Part shown: piece after piece, positions 11,756 through 23,145 of the stretch | Numbering within the stretch: position 1 is the first letter of the stretch | How the letters are laid out: each line of letters starts with the position of its first letter | Source: Podospora pseudoanserina | Lineage: Eukaryota > Ascomycota > Sordariomycetes > Sordariales > Podosporaceae | Length of the DNA: 64,000 nucleotides | NCBI RefSeq assembly: GCF_035222485.1 | Contig: NC_085923.1 | Span: 1,674,001 to 1,738,000 of the forward strand | Direction: 5' to 3' | Notes under the pieces: generated by a model | What the model was told of the DNA's origin: nothing | What the model saw: the letters and a program-made list of their open reading frames with translations, nothing else | Databases searched by the model: none | Made by a program: the position numbers and the translations under genes

Positions 11756-12473
11756 TTACTCGTCAGCAGCCTGCTTCTTCTTCTTCTTGGAGCCGCCGCC
11801 GGGCGCTACACCGGCATCCTTGGACAGGTGGACTATGAGCTTGGTCCATGACTCCTCCTTGTCCCACTCGAAGCCCTTGAGGTATGGTTCATCGAGCTCG
11901 TCGTCAGCCTGGTGCAGGGGAGACGTGTTAGTTACGGGGATAAACAGCTAACTGATGGACAAAGGTCAACAACATACCCTCTTCTTGAATTGCTTGTGGA
12001 TAGCGTCCAGCGCATCCTTGATGGTGACACCCTTGAGGTTCCTCGCCGTTACTTCGAGTCCCAATGGGAAGTGCAGGTCAATCTTCTTGACTGGGGGGGT
12101 GGTGAGCAGCTTCTTGAGCACGTCCTTCTCCTCTATTGTGCTTGGCGAGGTGTTGATCTTCCTACGAGGCTGTTAGCTCCGAGGAAGCGGGGAAAGGAGG
12201 GGTTGATCAACAAAGATCATCAACGATCCAACACTTACCATCCCGTCTTTTGCGTTTCCTTTGCAATTTGGAGCTCAATTCCCTGGGCCTCTGCCATTGG
12301 TGTCAGCTAGGGGCTTGCAGAAACAAAAAAAATTTGGGAAACCTACCCAGGTCATTGATGTTCATCACACCAGCAGCGCTGGAGGATGCTCTCCTGTGCT
12401 TGGTCTCCTTGGGTGGGGAGGTGCCGAGGCCCTGGACGGCAGAGTCGACCTTGGTGAGTGGTTCGCCGGACAT
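11756..12473 (-). CDS. small conserved fungal protein, four exons, function unknown
   Basis: Four exons join cleanly: 12347-12473, 12239-12290, 11978-12161 and 11756-11908. Donors are GTAGGT, GTAAGT and GTATGT, and all phases agree, giving 171 residues (MSGEPLTKVDSAVQG... to ...KKKKKQAADE). The middle holds LDLHFPLGLEV-like and NLKGVTIKDALDAIHKQFKKR segments followed by DDELDEPYLKGFEWDKEESW. This order (a 'GVTIKDALDAI' helix before an acidic hydrophobic stretch) is reminiscent of the fungal DUF6699-type domain, but I am not certain of the family. The C terminus is a Lys-rich tail. There is no signal peptide or membrane segment, so the protein is probably cytosolic or nuclear. No function is assigned. 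Confidence 0.8.
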
Positions 12474-13795
12474 GTTGGTGGTTTTGGTGTTGCTGATAAG
12501 CTAGCTGGCTTGTTGGAGATGGTAGGGACAAGATTTAGATTGTCCTTTTAGGTTGCTGATGATGGTTGTTTTGCAGGATGATGTCGATGAGGACAAAGAA
12601 AGAAGAGGGAGAGAGGAGGAGGAGGAGGAGGAACGGGAGCAGGCTCAGGCGGGGAAATCAAGGGGTATATAGCTGTTCTGTGATCTGCTGCTGCTCGTAT
12701 GGTGCCTGGCTCGACTGTTTCGTCAGACCGGGCGGGGTAATTGTCAGTCGAGTGATCACGTTGGCCAAATCACAGCATCGCGTGACGAGTACATCATCAT
12801 GGAACGACACAGCAGGCTCACCCCAGCGCTGTCCGAACAAGGAAAGGTACCTGGCCCAAGCGTCTTGCAGCACGCTAACAGCCGTCAGCAGGGGGGGAGG
12901 TTCAAAGGAATCTGGGGAAAATCCGGGGTAGCAGGGCCAGAGACCCACTGCTGACATGCCCAGTTTCGACCTCACACTTGGAGATCAAAACACAAGAAAC
13001 ACAATCCGGCATTGAGAAGGCGCTTGGAAAGACATTGGGAGAAGTTGCACGGTTTTTGCAAGTGTCTGTTGTGACGATATCTCCTCCCAAACTTTGGCTG
13101 TGGGGCTCGAGTGACATGGCCGTTAACAGCTCCCCCTCTTCGAGCCTTTGTCTGATGAGAAGCTCTTCGAAGCTGCCCCGGTCCCGTCCCACCCGACACA
13201 AAGCCAGCCGTGGTTCAGGTGGGGCGCAGCAATGTGGGGCTGGCCTTCGCGGGGATGGCCTTCACCTCTGGTCATGGTTCATCCCAGCTGTCAGGGCATG
13301 TCACGAAAAAGACATCCAGATCCTCCGAGGGGCCACAGCATTGATGAAGCATCCACCTGGAAGCCTCGCTCATCGCCTCATCAGCAGCATCAAGCTCAGA
13401 GCTGGGAAGAGGGGGAAGCTGAAGCTCGGGAGGGGAGACATCAAAGGTCCTGTTTACCCGATTGATCAGGCCTTGTGCCAATGCATCAACCCCTCAACTC
13501 AGGCACAGCACCGGTGGTTGTGTAACAGGAATGCCGTCGAAGAGCGGGGAAGCTCTCTCCCCCTCTTCGATATGCTTCAGTTCGTTGCAGTCTAGGTGTG
13601 TCAGGAGGTCGGGCAGTCAAGCTCGCTCCACTGTTGACGTCGTGAGCTGGGATAAAGTTCCCAAGTGCATATGGCCCCCTTTTAGTGCATAAAACGGATC
13701 AAACGCCGGCCATTGATTGACCTCCGGGTGCAAGGTGGTCCGCTTTTGCTTCACAATTATCGATTCACTGACTATCTACGAGCCTGGGTACCTAC
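12474..13795. other. intergenic, no gene recognised
   Basis: Contains purine-rich AGGAGG runs at 12606-12640 (probable leader/promoter of the gene on its left). Several overlapping frames at 12978-13595 on both strands have no domain similarity and low-complexity composition. No gene is supported. Confidence 0.4.
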
Positions 13796-16000
13796 TCAAA
13801 CATGCCCTACATCCTCTTTTCTGGGTATTACCGGCAACAGCAGATAGTTCGCATACTGCTTCGAAATATGGACGTAATTTGTGCCTTGGAAGATATCCGG
13901 AGGTCTGCCGCTTATTAGCAATCAGCTGTCATCAAGCCCCGCAAAAAAGCAAGCCATCCATACCTGTCCACAGCATCATCGTGTAAGAATATCCCAGACC
14001 CCTGGGTATCCCCCGACGCCACCTCCAAAGCCAAGCTCTCCCCCTCTTGAAGAACAACGCAAGTCGGCCACATCTCCACGTCAACAGCGTAGACCTCGCC
14101 TTGAATCACGGGGAGTACATCCCTGCTGGTGTAATCCCGATGCGGCAGCCACGGCTGATGCTTCGGGTGTTTCTCGTTGACCTTTCTCAGTGATACCCTG
14201 AGCCACCCCTTGGTCAAAGGCACGGGATCGCCCGCCGTGCCCGTGTAAAAGATCTCCTTGCCATCCTTGCCAATATGGCGAAGCGTCAGGAACAAGTCGA
14301 TATCCGACGGCGTTGGTCCGCCCACATCAGGGGAGACAGAAACGTTGAGATGGGCGACAATGTGCCCTGTAATCTCCATCTCTTGCCCTGGACTCATGTC
14401 AGAAGGGACAGTCTTGAACGTCAGCCCCTGAGATTCATCAATCGTCCCCAAGGCCCGATATCCCAGCTTTTTTTGCACCCCTTCGTGAACCCAGTTGTCC
14501 ATTCTGGCCATGGCCATGTCCCCTGAAAGATAAAACCTCGCATACTCTGTCCTCTCAATCGGCCACTCCTCCTCCTCTCTCCTCTCAAACGTGTCCCTCT
14601 CCCGCTGGGCATCATTAACGCCCGCATCCCCTTTCCGTATCACCAAATCAACCCTCGCCCTCCTCCCATCAGTCCAACCCCCTCCATCCTCCCCCTTGAG
14701 AAACGCATCCAAAAAGCTCCTCTGCACCTCCACCTCCTCATCATAATAAAACGGCAGGTCATGCCTCCCGGTGATCATCCTCAAAAACTTCTTTTCGCTC
14801 CCCGCATGTAGATACCCCTGTATGTTCCCCCTCAAATGCAGCAAAATCCCACCCCAGTTTCCCACGCTCAAAACCGGGACGGTAATATCCCCCATATCGT
14901 ACTCCTTTTCCCGATAGTACCGCTCATCCCGGTACCTGTTCTCTCGGTTATCAACCGTCTGATCCCTCCTCTCCCTCTCCAACTCCCCCTTTTCCTTCTC
15001 CCCATTTTCATCCACCGTCTTCCCCCCCCTTCTGTTCGCGAGTCCGTACTGGTTACCAACAACCTGCCTCTCCCACCACCATCTGACAAACCCATCACTG
15101 TATATCCCCCCGTGCCGGCACCGGTCACGGTAGTAATCGCTCATTCCCTCCCACGGGATAATGGCTGCTAGACCTTTCGGTTGGCGGGCAGCTACTCGCC
15201 ATTGGGAGCCGGCGTAGTAAGACACGCCTAGCAAGCCTACCTTTCCCGTGGACCAGGGCTGGGACGAGGCCCAGGTTATCAGGGTGGCGAAGGCTTCCGA
15301 GGTGGAGCGGGACATTGTATCCAGAAAGCCGGGGGACTGCCCTGTTCCGAGCTCGTCCGCGCGGAGGATGGCGTAGGAGTGGGCGGTCCAGAATGAGGGG
15401 TCGGGGGTTTCCTGGGGAAAGGAGGTTTGTGAATCAGGGGCTGGGATCAAGGAAGGGCGGCAGAGGGGAGGGGGGATGGGAGAAGGCTTACCCAGCAAGA
15501 GTGAATGGATTTGTGGGCTGGGTTGACTTCGGAGAAGGATTTGGGGTTGAACCTGTAGATAGTACGGGTGGTTAGCCGAGAATCATGCCTGGATGAATTT
15601 GGTCATGGCCCGGACCGGGTTGTATCCCACCTCTGACGAAGCGAAACAATACCAGGTGGTTTTTTCCCGATAGGGAATCACGATCGACATGACCACGCTG
15701 GTGCGGGGCAACTCACTCGCTATAGGAAATATCCTTCCCGTATGGGCCGTAGGTTACCAACACCGGGACGGGGTTCGTGTCGGAGTCGTGAGGGCGGTAG
15801 ATGTTGCACCGGATCAGGCCGGGGCCAGTGGCCAGGCCGGACACGGGGACGGATACATTCTTGGAAAGGATGTAGGGGAAGGAGGTGCGGTCGTGGGTTG
15901 TGACGTCGGGGAGGGAGCTGTAATCGCGGTGTTGGGTGGCCGAAGTGGACTTGGCTTCGGTGCCAGAGTGGTTGTCTGGCTTGGGGGCGGTAAGGGTCAT
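13796..16000 (-). CDS. CocE/NonD-type alpha/beta hydrolase (peptidase S15 family)
   Basis: Four exons are inferred: 15717-16000, 15492-15552, 13964-15411 and 13796-13904. Introns are GTGAGT..CAG, GTAAGC..CCAG and GTATGG..GGCAG. All phases agree, giving 633 residues. The last exon restores the family's typical ending (NYLLLPVIP), which the unspliced frame lacks. The alpha/beta-hydrolase core contains SFWTAHSYAILRADELGTGQSPG, the nucleophile elbow GLLGVSYYAGSQ (Ser179) and a probable catalytic His in TGRHDLPFYY. The C-terminal jelly-roll-like domain includes GHIVAHLNVSVSP and SDIDLFLTLRHI. A charged insert (about residues 270-320, RERRDQTVDNRENRYRDERY) is low-complexity. Family members hydrolyse esters, amides or acyl-peptides; the substrate cannot be told. 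No signal peptide is visible, so it is probably cytosolic. Confidence 0.88.
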
Positions 16001-16557
16001 GATGCTCAATACCTGTGTTTATGGTGTTCACAATAGGGAAGCGAGAAGAGCATCCTGGTGGACGTGGGAAAAGGCCACATGCAAGCTTGATGCCGGGATA
16101 GCACGTACCTGAGTCGCGAAGCTGCCCGGAGGTCCGTCGTCGCACTACATGTGCATGACCCGTCCTTTGAAACCCCTTTCTGTCGTAGATTTCACTCAGG
16201 TGCATGTGATAGGCGGCTTAACGATCACACATGCAGAGGTTACAACTCAAAAATGCCCTGTATAAACGCCACCTCGCACCTTGGGTATCAAGCAGACCAA
16301 CCCTGACCCAGACTTGCGCACTGTCAAGCAACACCAATCTGTGGGACATGTATGCCTAAATTTGAACCGATATTGATTCCAAAATCAAAGTGCTAGCTAT
16401 GCAAAGCTTTTTCTAAAAACAATCCCAGAAGCGCCGCTAAAATGCATCAGATCTTTGCCCGCCCAAAACGCCACAATGCTTGCCCCTCAAAGTCACATTC
16501 CATCATAGTGGTATCAAATGTCCATCACTCATAACTTCGTCATCCACTTCCCATCCC
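16001..16557. other. intergenic
   Basis: 5' leader and promoter side of the hydrolase and 3' side of the next gene. Nothing specific was recognised. Confidence 0.35.
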
Positions 16558-17034
16558 TCAATACCCCTTGTCGTGCCCGCCAACACCATAATCCCTCTCA
16601 AGCTCGCGCCCTTCCCCCTCTTGCCACCACCCATCCTGCTCCCACCTAGCATTACTATCCCTCCTCACAAAACCCTTCTCCCTCGACGGCGTAGACGGCA
16701 CCATCCACCCCTGCCCACTACCACCCCGCCCCTCCCACTGATATGAACTCCCCGGTCGGCTCATCACCATCGCCCTCCTCCTTTTGATCCTCCACTTCAA
16801 TCCTCTCACGACAGCCTGCAACAGCACCCCGAGCACGATCAGGGCCTCCAATAACAAAAGAAAGAACCAGATGCCGTTTAGGAGGTGATCCTCATCTCCG
16901 GCGAGGGCTGCGTGGGGATTGAAGCGCTTTTGGAGGGAAGCGAGGAGCGTGTGGTAGAGGTCGGTGAGGGAGGAGAGGAAGGTGGTGAGGGGCTGAGCGA
17001 GGGGGAGGGTGTTGGGGGGTGAGAGGTTGGGCAT
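16558..17034 (-). CDS. putative small single-pass membrane protein
   Basis: A 158-residue frame starts at ATG 17034 (MPNLSPPNTLPLAQPL). Upstream bases hold a GTATGT donor and a CTAAC..TTTAG acceptor, suggesting an intron in the 5' leader, so I chose this ATG over a longer unspliced frame. One strong membrane segment lies at about residues 54-78 (NGIWFFLLLLEALIVLGVLL). A basic stop-transfer run follows (KWRIKRRR), then a hydrophilic Gly/Arg/Trp-rich tail. The orientation is probably N-out/C-in by the positive-inside rule. No family is recognised, and it could be a lineage-specific gene. Confidence 0.55.
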   Translation of the reverse strand: MPNLSPPNTLPLAQPLTTFLSSLTDLYHTLLASLQKRFNPHAALAGDEDHLLNGIWFFLLLLEALIVLGVLLQAVVRGLKWRIKRRRAMVMSRPGSSYQWEGRGGSGQGWMVPSTPSREKGFVRRDSNARWEQDGWWQEGEGRELERDYGVGGHDKGY

Positions 17035-20000
17035 CGCGTGTCTGCTTTTGTCCTTGCTTTCAGGAAAAAACGATGTCACTAAATGGATGTTAGAGATTTG
17101 TTTGAAAATGGTCAAGTAAATACAGGGGGAGAGGGGTGAGACATACCTGGTTTTTGTCTGTATAAAAGAAGTTGGGTCCTCGGGGAATTCCTCTTGTCCT
17201 AGCGCTTAGATACCTGAATGTCACCTTTGTTGCGGGGGCATGGTATGGCTGTGGTTTTGAATGATGTATTGTATGCAGCAGCGTCCGGGGCGGTGTGGTT
17301 GATGTCGTCCTTTGAAAATCCTTTCAACTGCCGTAGATGGGACCAGATGGATACCGTCGTGTGTGTCCTTCTGCCCTTCTCCCGCTCCAAAGAAAATGTG
17401 CAACTGTCCGACCAGCGGGTTCGCGTATTCTCACATCCAGCCCAAAAGGAAAATGATAATGAGAGAGACAAACCCCTCGTGAAAGTGGCGCTCACGATGG
17501 TCAAAAGTGAGGTGACTGGCAAGAAAATTGGAGGGGTTGGCCCACCCAGGCCAGCTAATCCTGGACAAGCGTCAGATGCAGTGCTGAAGTGTGGTCTCTG
17601 TAATGGTTCCAGTTGGTCCCAGTTGTGGCCTACCAAGTGGGTATGCGGTGAAGCCTGAGTGGGGATTTCTTTTGCGCCTGTCACCGCTTTTTGGCCTGTG
17701 ATTTGTGAAGTTTGTTCTGTTATTATTGTTTTGCTGGAAAATCAAGAGGTGTTGTCCTGACGAGATAGGAGAGATCGTGAAGGAGAAAAAAGACACGTTG
17801 AAATATTGGCTTACCCGCCCAGGGTCCTGGTCGCTGTGGGATGGCTGCTGTGCGCCCACACCACCACACCCCTAGAAAAAGGAAGGCAAGGTAAGCGGCT
17901 CCCGAGGACGGAATAGATGAAATATTCATCACACCCCCGCACTGGGATTTGTTTGGCAGCTGAGTTGAGGAGTTCAAGCCCAGGTGGGATGGTGGTGGGC
18001 AGGGCTGGCTCCCCGTCGGAGTGTGGCTGCTCACCTTGGCCCCCCACTGCCTGCCCCCAGTATGTCTGCATTCTGCATCATGGCGCAAGAGAACCTGCAG
18101 GAACTTCTCCTGCAAGATGGATGATTTTGAGATGCGCGTGAGCAGCTTTCAATATCGGGATTGAAGGTGAATAAGAATGCATTTCTTGGGTGACGAAATC
18201 CATTCCCGGCCCCCTCTTCGCTTGTAGGTCTTGGCATTGGCGGGCTGCCCTGGTGGATCACAGGTAGCATGCGGTTATTTTTGTGTAAAATAACCGGCAT
18301 CCACCATGTTCTGATGGAGCCGGGGTTGGATCACTTCTGGGTTCAATGTCAACGTCTGGTCTCCGGTCCGGTCAGTGCTCAGAGGCTCCGGTCTTTGTTT
18401 ACTTTCGGCCGGCTGATCCCCCGGCCGATTCAGGGCAAACGCCGAGATGTCCGTCGCCGGGAACTCTGACTTCAGGGGCAAGGGGTACGCAGTGGTTCCT
18501 TTATCAACTTTTCCTTTCAGAGCACCTGCTACTCCCCGTGGTGATTCGCAGGCGTTGTCCTACAACTGAATGGTTGTCTGTGTGGGCTTCTAATCCAGAG
18601 TGTCAATGCATGCCTGCAAGGTAATCTTTGAAGTAATGATATGTGACGTGGTTTCCGGTTAATATGGTAGTTCTGTGGCGTTGTCTACCGTCTACGACGT
18701 GCTGTGGTCTGTAGTTCAGCATGCAGTTCAGTCCCGGCCAGCTTTAAGATGCCGGGTGATGATATTCACCAGACGGACACACTGTAAGTATCAAAACTTG
18801 CACATTGAAGCATTCACCATATGTAGGTCCCCGGCTCTTGATAATAACACAACAGACAAGACCACCACAGGAATATCTTAGAGTGTGGATAACTAATTTT
18901 CAACTTTGATGACGACATAGGGCCTCAACAACGCCAGTTGCAAAGACTTCACCATCAATATCAATTGCCCCTTCCTTGCTCAAAGGTGATGATTGTTGAC
19001 ATGGCCCGAGCGCCCCCTTTTGTTTATCCGCACTGTATCAACGACTGCTTGTTCAGAGCGACTCTCATGTCCTCCACCACCTTGCCCTCGTTGACTTCTT
19101 CTCATCATCATCCTCGTTATCTCTTGATATTCCGACTTTCTTCAGCTCCAACTTCGTTACCAGGCTTCACTCATCGTCAGAGAGCCGATGAGCTGCTTAC
19201 TCGACTCCTATCATTCGAAGGGAACCCTCAATCTCCCCATCAACCTAGAAGTCTCTCAGGATGTCCTGTGGCATCTCGCCAATTTTCACCGCCCAGAGTA
19301 GCCATCAAGGTGTGCTGTGCTCGTCACCGACCAGCCTGTCAGTCTTTCTTCCACAATCACTACTTCCATATCATCTCTGCCCTTGCACTTCTCCTCTCTC
19401 TCTGCCCTCTCTGCCATTTCTTCTCTCTGCCCTTTCTTTTTCCACATCATTGCCTATCTTCTCATCTTTCCCATCATCTATCACTACTGCTGTCACTCTA
19501 TCGACCACCGATATACTCTGCTCTATCAAATCCTCACATCTATTCGACTTCAAAGTCCTTCAAGTCGACTCAGTAGCGGCAAATCAACCCTCTTCTTCAT
19601 CTTGGGTTACCAAGCAGTCGACGCACGCCCTCCAATACTTTCCTCACAGGTCGAACCTTCGAGTCGAATGTGCTTGAGGCACCAGTTTGACGCGTTCTGG
19701 CGTGTTCTTACCCTGATGACGCACGTTGAAGCCTCAGGCGACTGACTTCGATGCTGTTCTATGGCATCGTTCCTTCCACTCTTCCCCTTCGAGTCGCGCA
19801 CAAACCACACCTTGTCAATATTATTTCACACATTACCCCGCACTATTCTCTTCTTATATCTCTTCTGACCGTTGCCCTCAGCCTTCTCATCTTTTCCTGC
19901 TTTTACCTTTTGATTCCCTCAACCTCACAACACTCGTCTTCTTTACCTTTGTCTTCTTCATCTCTTCCACTTTCGTCTTTTTCCATCTTCCTCCTCAGGC

Positions 20001-20249
20001 TTATTCCACCAAGCCGATCTACTTATGATCGGGCTTCTTCCTCTTGTTCCTCTTTTTCATCTACCTATTCTTCATTTTCCCCTTTCTCTTTTTTGCCTTC
20101 TTCTTCTTCTTCGTCTTCTTCTTTGTCCTCTTCTTTGTCTTCTTTTTCGTCTTCTTCACCAATCACCATTACCTACCTCTAGACATCTACTCGAGTCCGA
20201 CAGCGCATTTTGCCCACATCAGCCGTTGCGCTCTGGGTCACCTATTTGA
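17035..20249. other. intergenic, becoming pyrimidine-rich; possible 5' part of the snoRNA host locus
   Basis: 17.1-18.7 kb has overlapping frames on both strands without similarity. From about 18.78 kb there are isolated splice-like signals (GTAAGTATC at about 18784, ATGTAG at about 18820). Long CT-rich stretches follow (19.3-20.2 kb, with CTTCTTCTTC and TCTCTCTG tracts), comparable to the snoRNA-bearing region after it. Two GTGATGA strings (18755, 18986) lack a D box at a sensible distance. No protein gene is supported. Confidence 0.4.
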
Positions 20250-20299
20250 CTGGTACGTATTCCCCTCGTCATTTTCCCCCCATTCTCATCCAGGCTTCT

Positions 20300-20360
20300 A
20301 TGATTATACCCAAGCTCGATTACTTGATTTCCAATGAGAATCAACGTGTTGTTGTTCTGA
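20300..20360 (+). ncRNA. C/D-like element in intron 20253-20472
   Basis: C-box-like ATGATTA at 20300-20306 and D box CTGA at 20357-20360, with an internal TTGATT/AATCAA stem between them. The C box deviates from RTGATGA and there is no clear terminal stem. The rRNA target is unknown. Position in the intron is the main support. Confidence 0.35.
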
Positions 20361-20526
20361 CACTCCCCTCATATCCTTCTCTTGTTTCTCTTGATCCACT
20401 TCAGATTCGCGGACATCGCTAACTATTGACATTCGATGACTAGATCAAGCCAGTCTACCATCTTCCTTCCAGGGGGCTGGAGCCTCTTCTTGGTACGTCT
20501 TGACATCTCCCAAGCATACAACCCAC

Positions 20527-20599
20527 ATGATGATCCTTCTTCCCATTTTTGATTCCACTTATGAAAAAAAGAAAGAAGATACTCGACTCGTCGATCTGA
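20527..20599 (+). ncRNA. box C/D snoRNA, U18-type guide for LSU rRNA
   Basis: C box ATGATGA at 20527-20533 and D box CTGA at 20596-20599, inside the 177-nt intron 20493-20669. The 15 bases TACTCGACTCGTCGA (20580-20594) just before the D box are perfectly complementary to TCGACGAGTCGAGTA. As I recall it, sordariomycete LSU rRNA carries this string just before GTTTGGGAATGC. The fifth base upstream of the D box pairs with the A of TCG-A-CGAG, which corresponds to the yeast 25S site modified by U18 (Am649, from memory). The terminal stem is weak. Confidence 0.75.
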
Positions 20600-20853
20600 C
20601 AGGTATTTTTCCATTGACACTCATATTTTCCGGGATTCCTTGCGGTCGCTGACTTCATGTGTATATCAGGTCCATCAAGGCATATGCCAGCTTAATCAAC
20701 CCGACATGTTTTCGGCCCCAACCTCCTGTCGTCAACGGTGTTTCCAGGGCTTCACAGTTCAACTTCTTCTTTTTGCTGATTCTAGGCCACTGGCCATGTT
20801 CACAAGCGGTATGTACACTCTTCATTTGACTCCTCATCCCCTTCCAATGGCGC

Positions 20854-20910
20854 ATGATAACAATGCGGTGGTTGAATGACAATAAAAGCCACCTCTTGGC
20901 ATTAATCTAA
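20854..20910 (+). ncRNA. possible C/D-like element in intron 20809-20988
   Basis: ATGATAA at 20854-20860 lies 45 bases after the donor, as in the neighbouring introns. The only D-like string is CTAA near 20907, so the assignment is weak. GCAT..ATGC around the C-like box could instead be a small hairpin. Confidence 0.2.
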
Positions 20911-21183
20911 TTTGCCTTTCCTCATTCCTTGCCTTTCACATCTCTGCATTTTTATGGTACAATGTGCTAACCATTTGTTCTCTTCAAGGTCGTCAGTATA
21001 TTCACAGCCAAGAGCCCACCTCATCTTCGAACTGCCGCAGCAACCTGGACACTGGTTTGATACCTCACCACGGCATGGCCCTCGGCTCCTTCACTTGCCA
21101 TCAACCTTCTTTCAATCAAGCCCGTTCGGCTTCTATTGGTATGTTCATTCCCTCTATTCCACTTCTTCCCCAGCCTAATGGGT

Positions 21184-21250
21184 ATGATAACACAACGAAT
21201 TGATTCGACTCAAATATTGTTAAAAATGAGACCACAGAGCACAGATCTGA
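21184..21250 (+). ncRNA. C/D-like element in intron 21139-21325
   Basis: C-like ATGATAA at 21184-21190 and D box CTGA at 21247-21250, in a 187-nt intron. Size and position match its neighbours; the guide target is unknown and the terminal stem is not evident. Confidence 0.35.
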
Positions 21251-21862
21251 TTTGGCCTTCACCATCCACATCAACCTTTCCTTCTGGAGTATTCTGTCCA
21301 CATTACTGACATTGTTTCCGGTTAGCTGCAAAAACGACTAGGTCATCGACTACCTACTCTTTTGCAATTGGTATGTCATTTCTTTCACTTCACTACGTTG
21401 CTTTTCATTTGCTGACTTGTCTGGTTTTGCACTATCAGGGTCACAATTTCACAACATCTCCTCTTCAGCTTTGCAACACTCTCCCGTTGTCCTCTCGACA
21501 CTCCTCCTCTGTTCGTCCTCATTCGTTTACCCAGCTTCGTTTATCCTCCTTCATTCATCTTCCCCAAGGTTCAAGACCAGCTGCTTGTGCGGCCATGGCT
21601 TTTCGGCAGTTGACACAGCTCTTGCTCAGCGAGCTGTCTTTGCTGCCAAGCCCCTGAGCATTGTGCTTCCAACCACACAGCCGGCTCTTTGGCATCGCTG
21701 CCATCGACCCTTCCTTTCCCGTCCATCCTTCCTCGATCACACTTTTCCTGTCTTTTCTTCATCCCCTTCATGTTCCCACCCCTTTTCTCACCACCGGTAG
21801 CCAGCGTTGCCTCTTTTCCCCCATCACGTTCCCAACCATCACCATCACCATCACCACCCACC

Positions 21863-21935
21863 GGCCCAATGATGGCACAACAGGACCCCTGTCTTTGCTC
21901 TTGGCACGGCATTGACAGCCCTGTTTCTGAGGGCC
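21863..21935 (+). ncRNA. box C/D-like RNA with perfect GGCCC/GGGCC terminal stem
   Basis: GGCCC-A-ATGATGG (C box 21869-21875) ... CTGA (21927-21930)-GGGCC. An internal ACAGG/CCTGT hairpin follows the C box. The length of 73 nt is normal for C/D snoRNAs. The region before the D box (ACAGCCCTGTTT) matches no rRNA segment I can recall, so it is listed as orphan. Confidence 0.6.
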
Positions 21936-22129
21936 AAGGGGAAGCCAGGACGGTACACCCGACGCGTGGGCTTTCCCTTCCTGGCCGCAACTCGGGTTAC
22001 TGTACCAGGTTTTCGGAGTTGTTTTCTTTGAGGGGGGGTGGCTGAGGACGTGGGTTCGTTGTCGGGCTCGCTTCGCCCCGCGTAGGTCATCCTCCTGGGT
22101 CCCTGGAGCAGCCCACATTTCCATTTCTT

Positions 22130-22205
22130 TCTGCCCTCATGATGACGAGGTGAGCAAGCTCCTTTGCAGACGCGGGGGAGTACTGTTGCACGTGCTGAGG
22201 GCAGA
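22130..22205 (+). ncRNA. box C/D-like RNA with perfect 7-bp terminal stem
   Basis: TCTGCCC-TC-ATGATGA (C box 22139-22145) ... CTGA (22195-22198)-GGGCAGA. A perfect seven-pair closing stem at the expected place, 76 nt in all, makes this one of the best-formed candidates. The guide-region target (GTACTGTTGCACGTG before the D box) was not recognised. Confidence 0.65.
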
Positions 22206-22926
22206 TTTTCACCCATCGTTCTGTAGCGCTTTGCCGGCGCGAGGAAACGACTGTGTACGTGGAAAGGCTTGTTGTGTTCTCATACTGAGACGCGATCAAG
22301 GAGCCTAACTGGGTGGCAATCAGGCACGCGCTCGGGGGCATCATCATGTTCGTTCGCCGGAGCACTCTCTGGTTCGCTTGAGGGAGCGTTGAACTCGGAG
22401 ATCATTTCGAAACTCGGTTTTCCTCGACCTTGCGAGCGCAGTACAGTGTGTATCAGACGGGTTGGAAGATCTTCACCCCGGATGGACTCTCGTCTGTTGG
22501 CTGGTGGTCAATGGGTGGACAACACCATCAAGATCGCCACATGCATGGTGTTTTGCGTCTCGGGGCTATCACTAGCGCAGAGGGTAAGACTGAGGACGAA
22601 ATCGCTTGCTTGACGATGTCGGCTGGCTTTCCGAGGTCTGTCTCGCGCCTGTCAAGGTTTGTTGGGGGGTTTTTCTTTTTCTTCCCATTCCCCATTTCCC
22701 CGAGAGTTTTTGGGGTGTTGCTTTTCTTTCTCTATTTCCCCGTTGTTGTTGCCAGTTGGGCTTGGTGTTTCTTTTTCTTTTTTGTCGGTTGTTGTTGGGG
22801 TGTTTCTTTTCAATCGGGCCCTTGTTTGCAGTTGTTGTTGTCGGTTGGGGTTTCACTCTATCTGCCCCTATTCAGTTGGTGTTGTCAGTCGGGGTGTTGT
22901 TGGGGGTGTTCCTTTACCTGCCTTCT

Positions 22927-22987
22927 GGCCCAATGATGACACGACATTCTGCTGTGCAAACGCAACAATCTGTCTATCCTGAGGGCT
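22927..22987 (+). ncRNA. box C/D-like RNA with GGCCC/GGGCT terminal stem
   Basis: GGCCC-A-ATGATGA (C box 22933-22939) ... CTGA (22979-22982)-GGGCT; 61 nt. The surroundings are T/G-rich, non-coding-looking sequence. The target is not recognised. Confidence 0.6.
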
Positions 22988-23101
22988 TCTCCTGGAGCAG
23001 AGGAGTCTTTCTTCTCAGTCTTCTTCGTCTGTATTTGGCGATGGATGTTGCTGGGGTGGTTCCTCTTTTTCCCCTGCTGTTTTTCAGTTTTTCTTTTCTC
23101 T

Positions 23102-23145
23102 GGTCGATGATGAGAATGTCTGCCACTGACTAGACTTCTGAGACC
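23102..23145 (+). ncRNA. mini C-hairpin-D element (family A, copy 1)
   Basis: GGTC-G-ATGATGA (23107-23113), then GTCT...AGAC pairing, then CTGA (23138-23141)-GACC. At 44 nt it is shorter than a usual C/D snoRNA. It shares the ..ATGTC.GCCA..AGAC.TCTGAG framework with copies at 23434 and 23703. Confidence 0.45.

Noticed and set aside
18755-19000. Two GTGATGA strings (18755, 18986)
   Set aside because: No CTGA within about 110 nt downstream.
19713-19745. CTGATGA ... CTGA pair with a small hairpin
   Set aside because: Only 33 nt, no closing stem, and C box begins with C; too weak to list.
19317-20249. Ser/Leu/Phe-rich overlapping frames
   Set aside because: Low-complexity CT tracts open in every plus frame; no domain and no codon bias.
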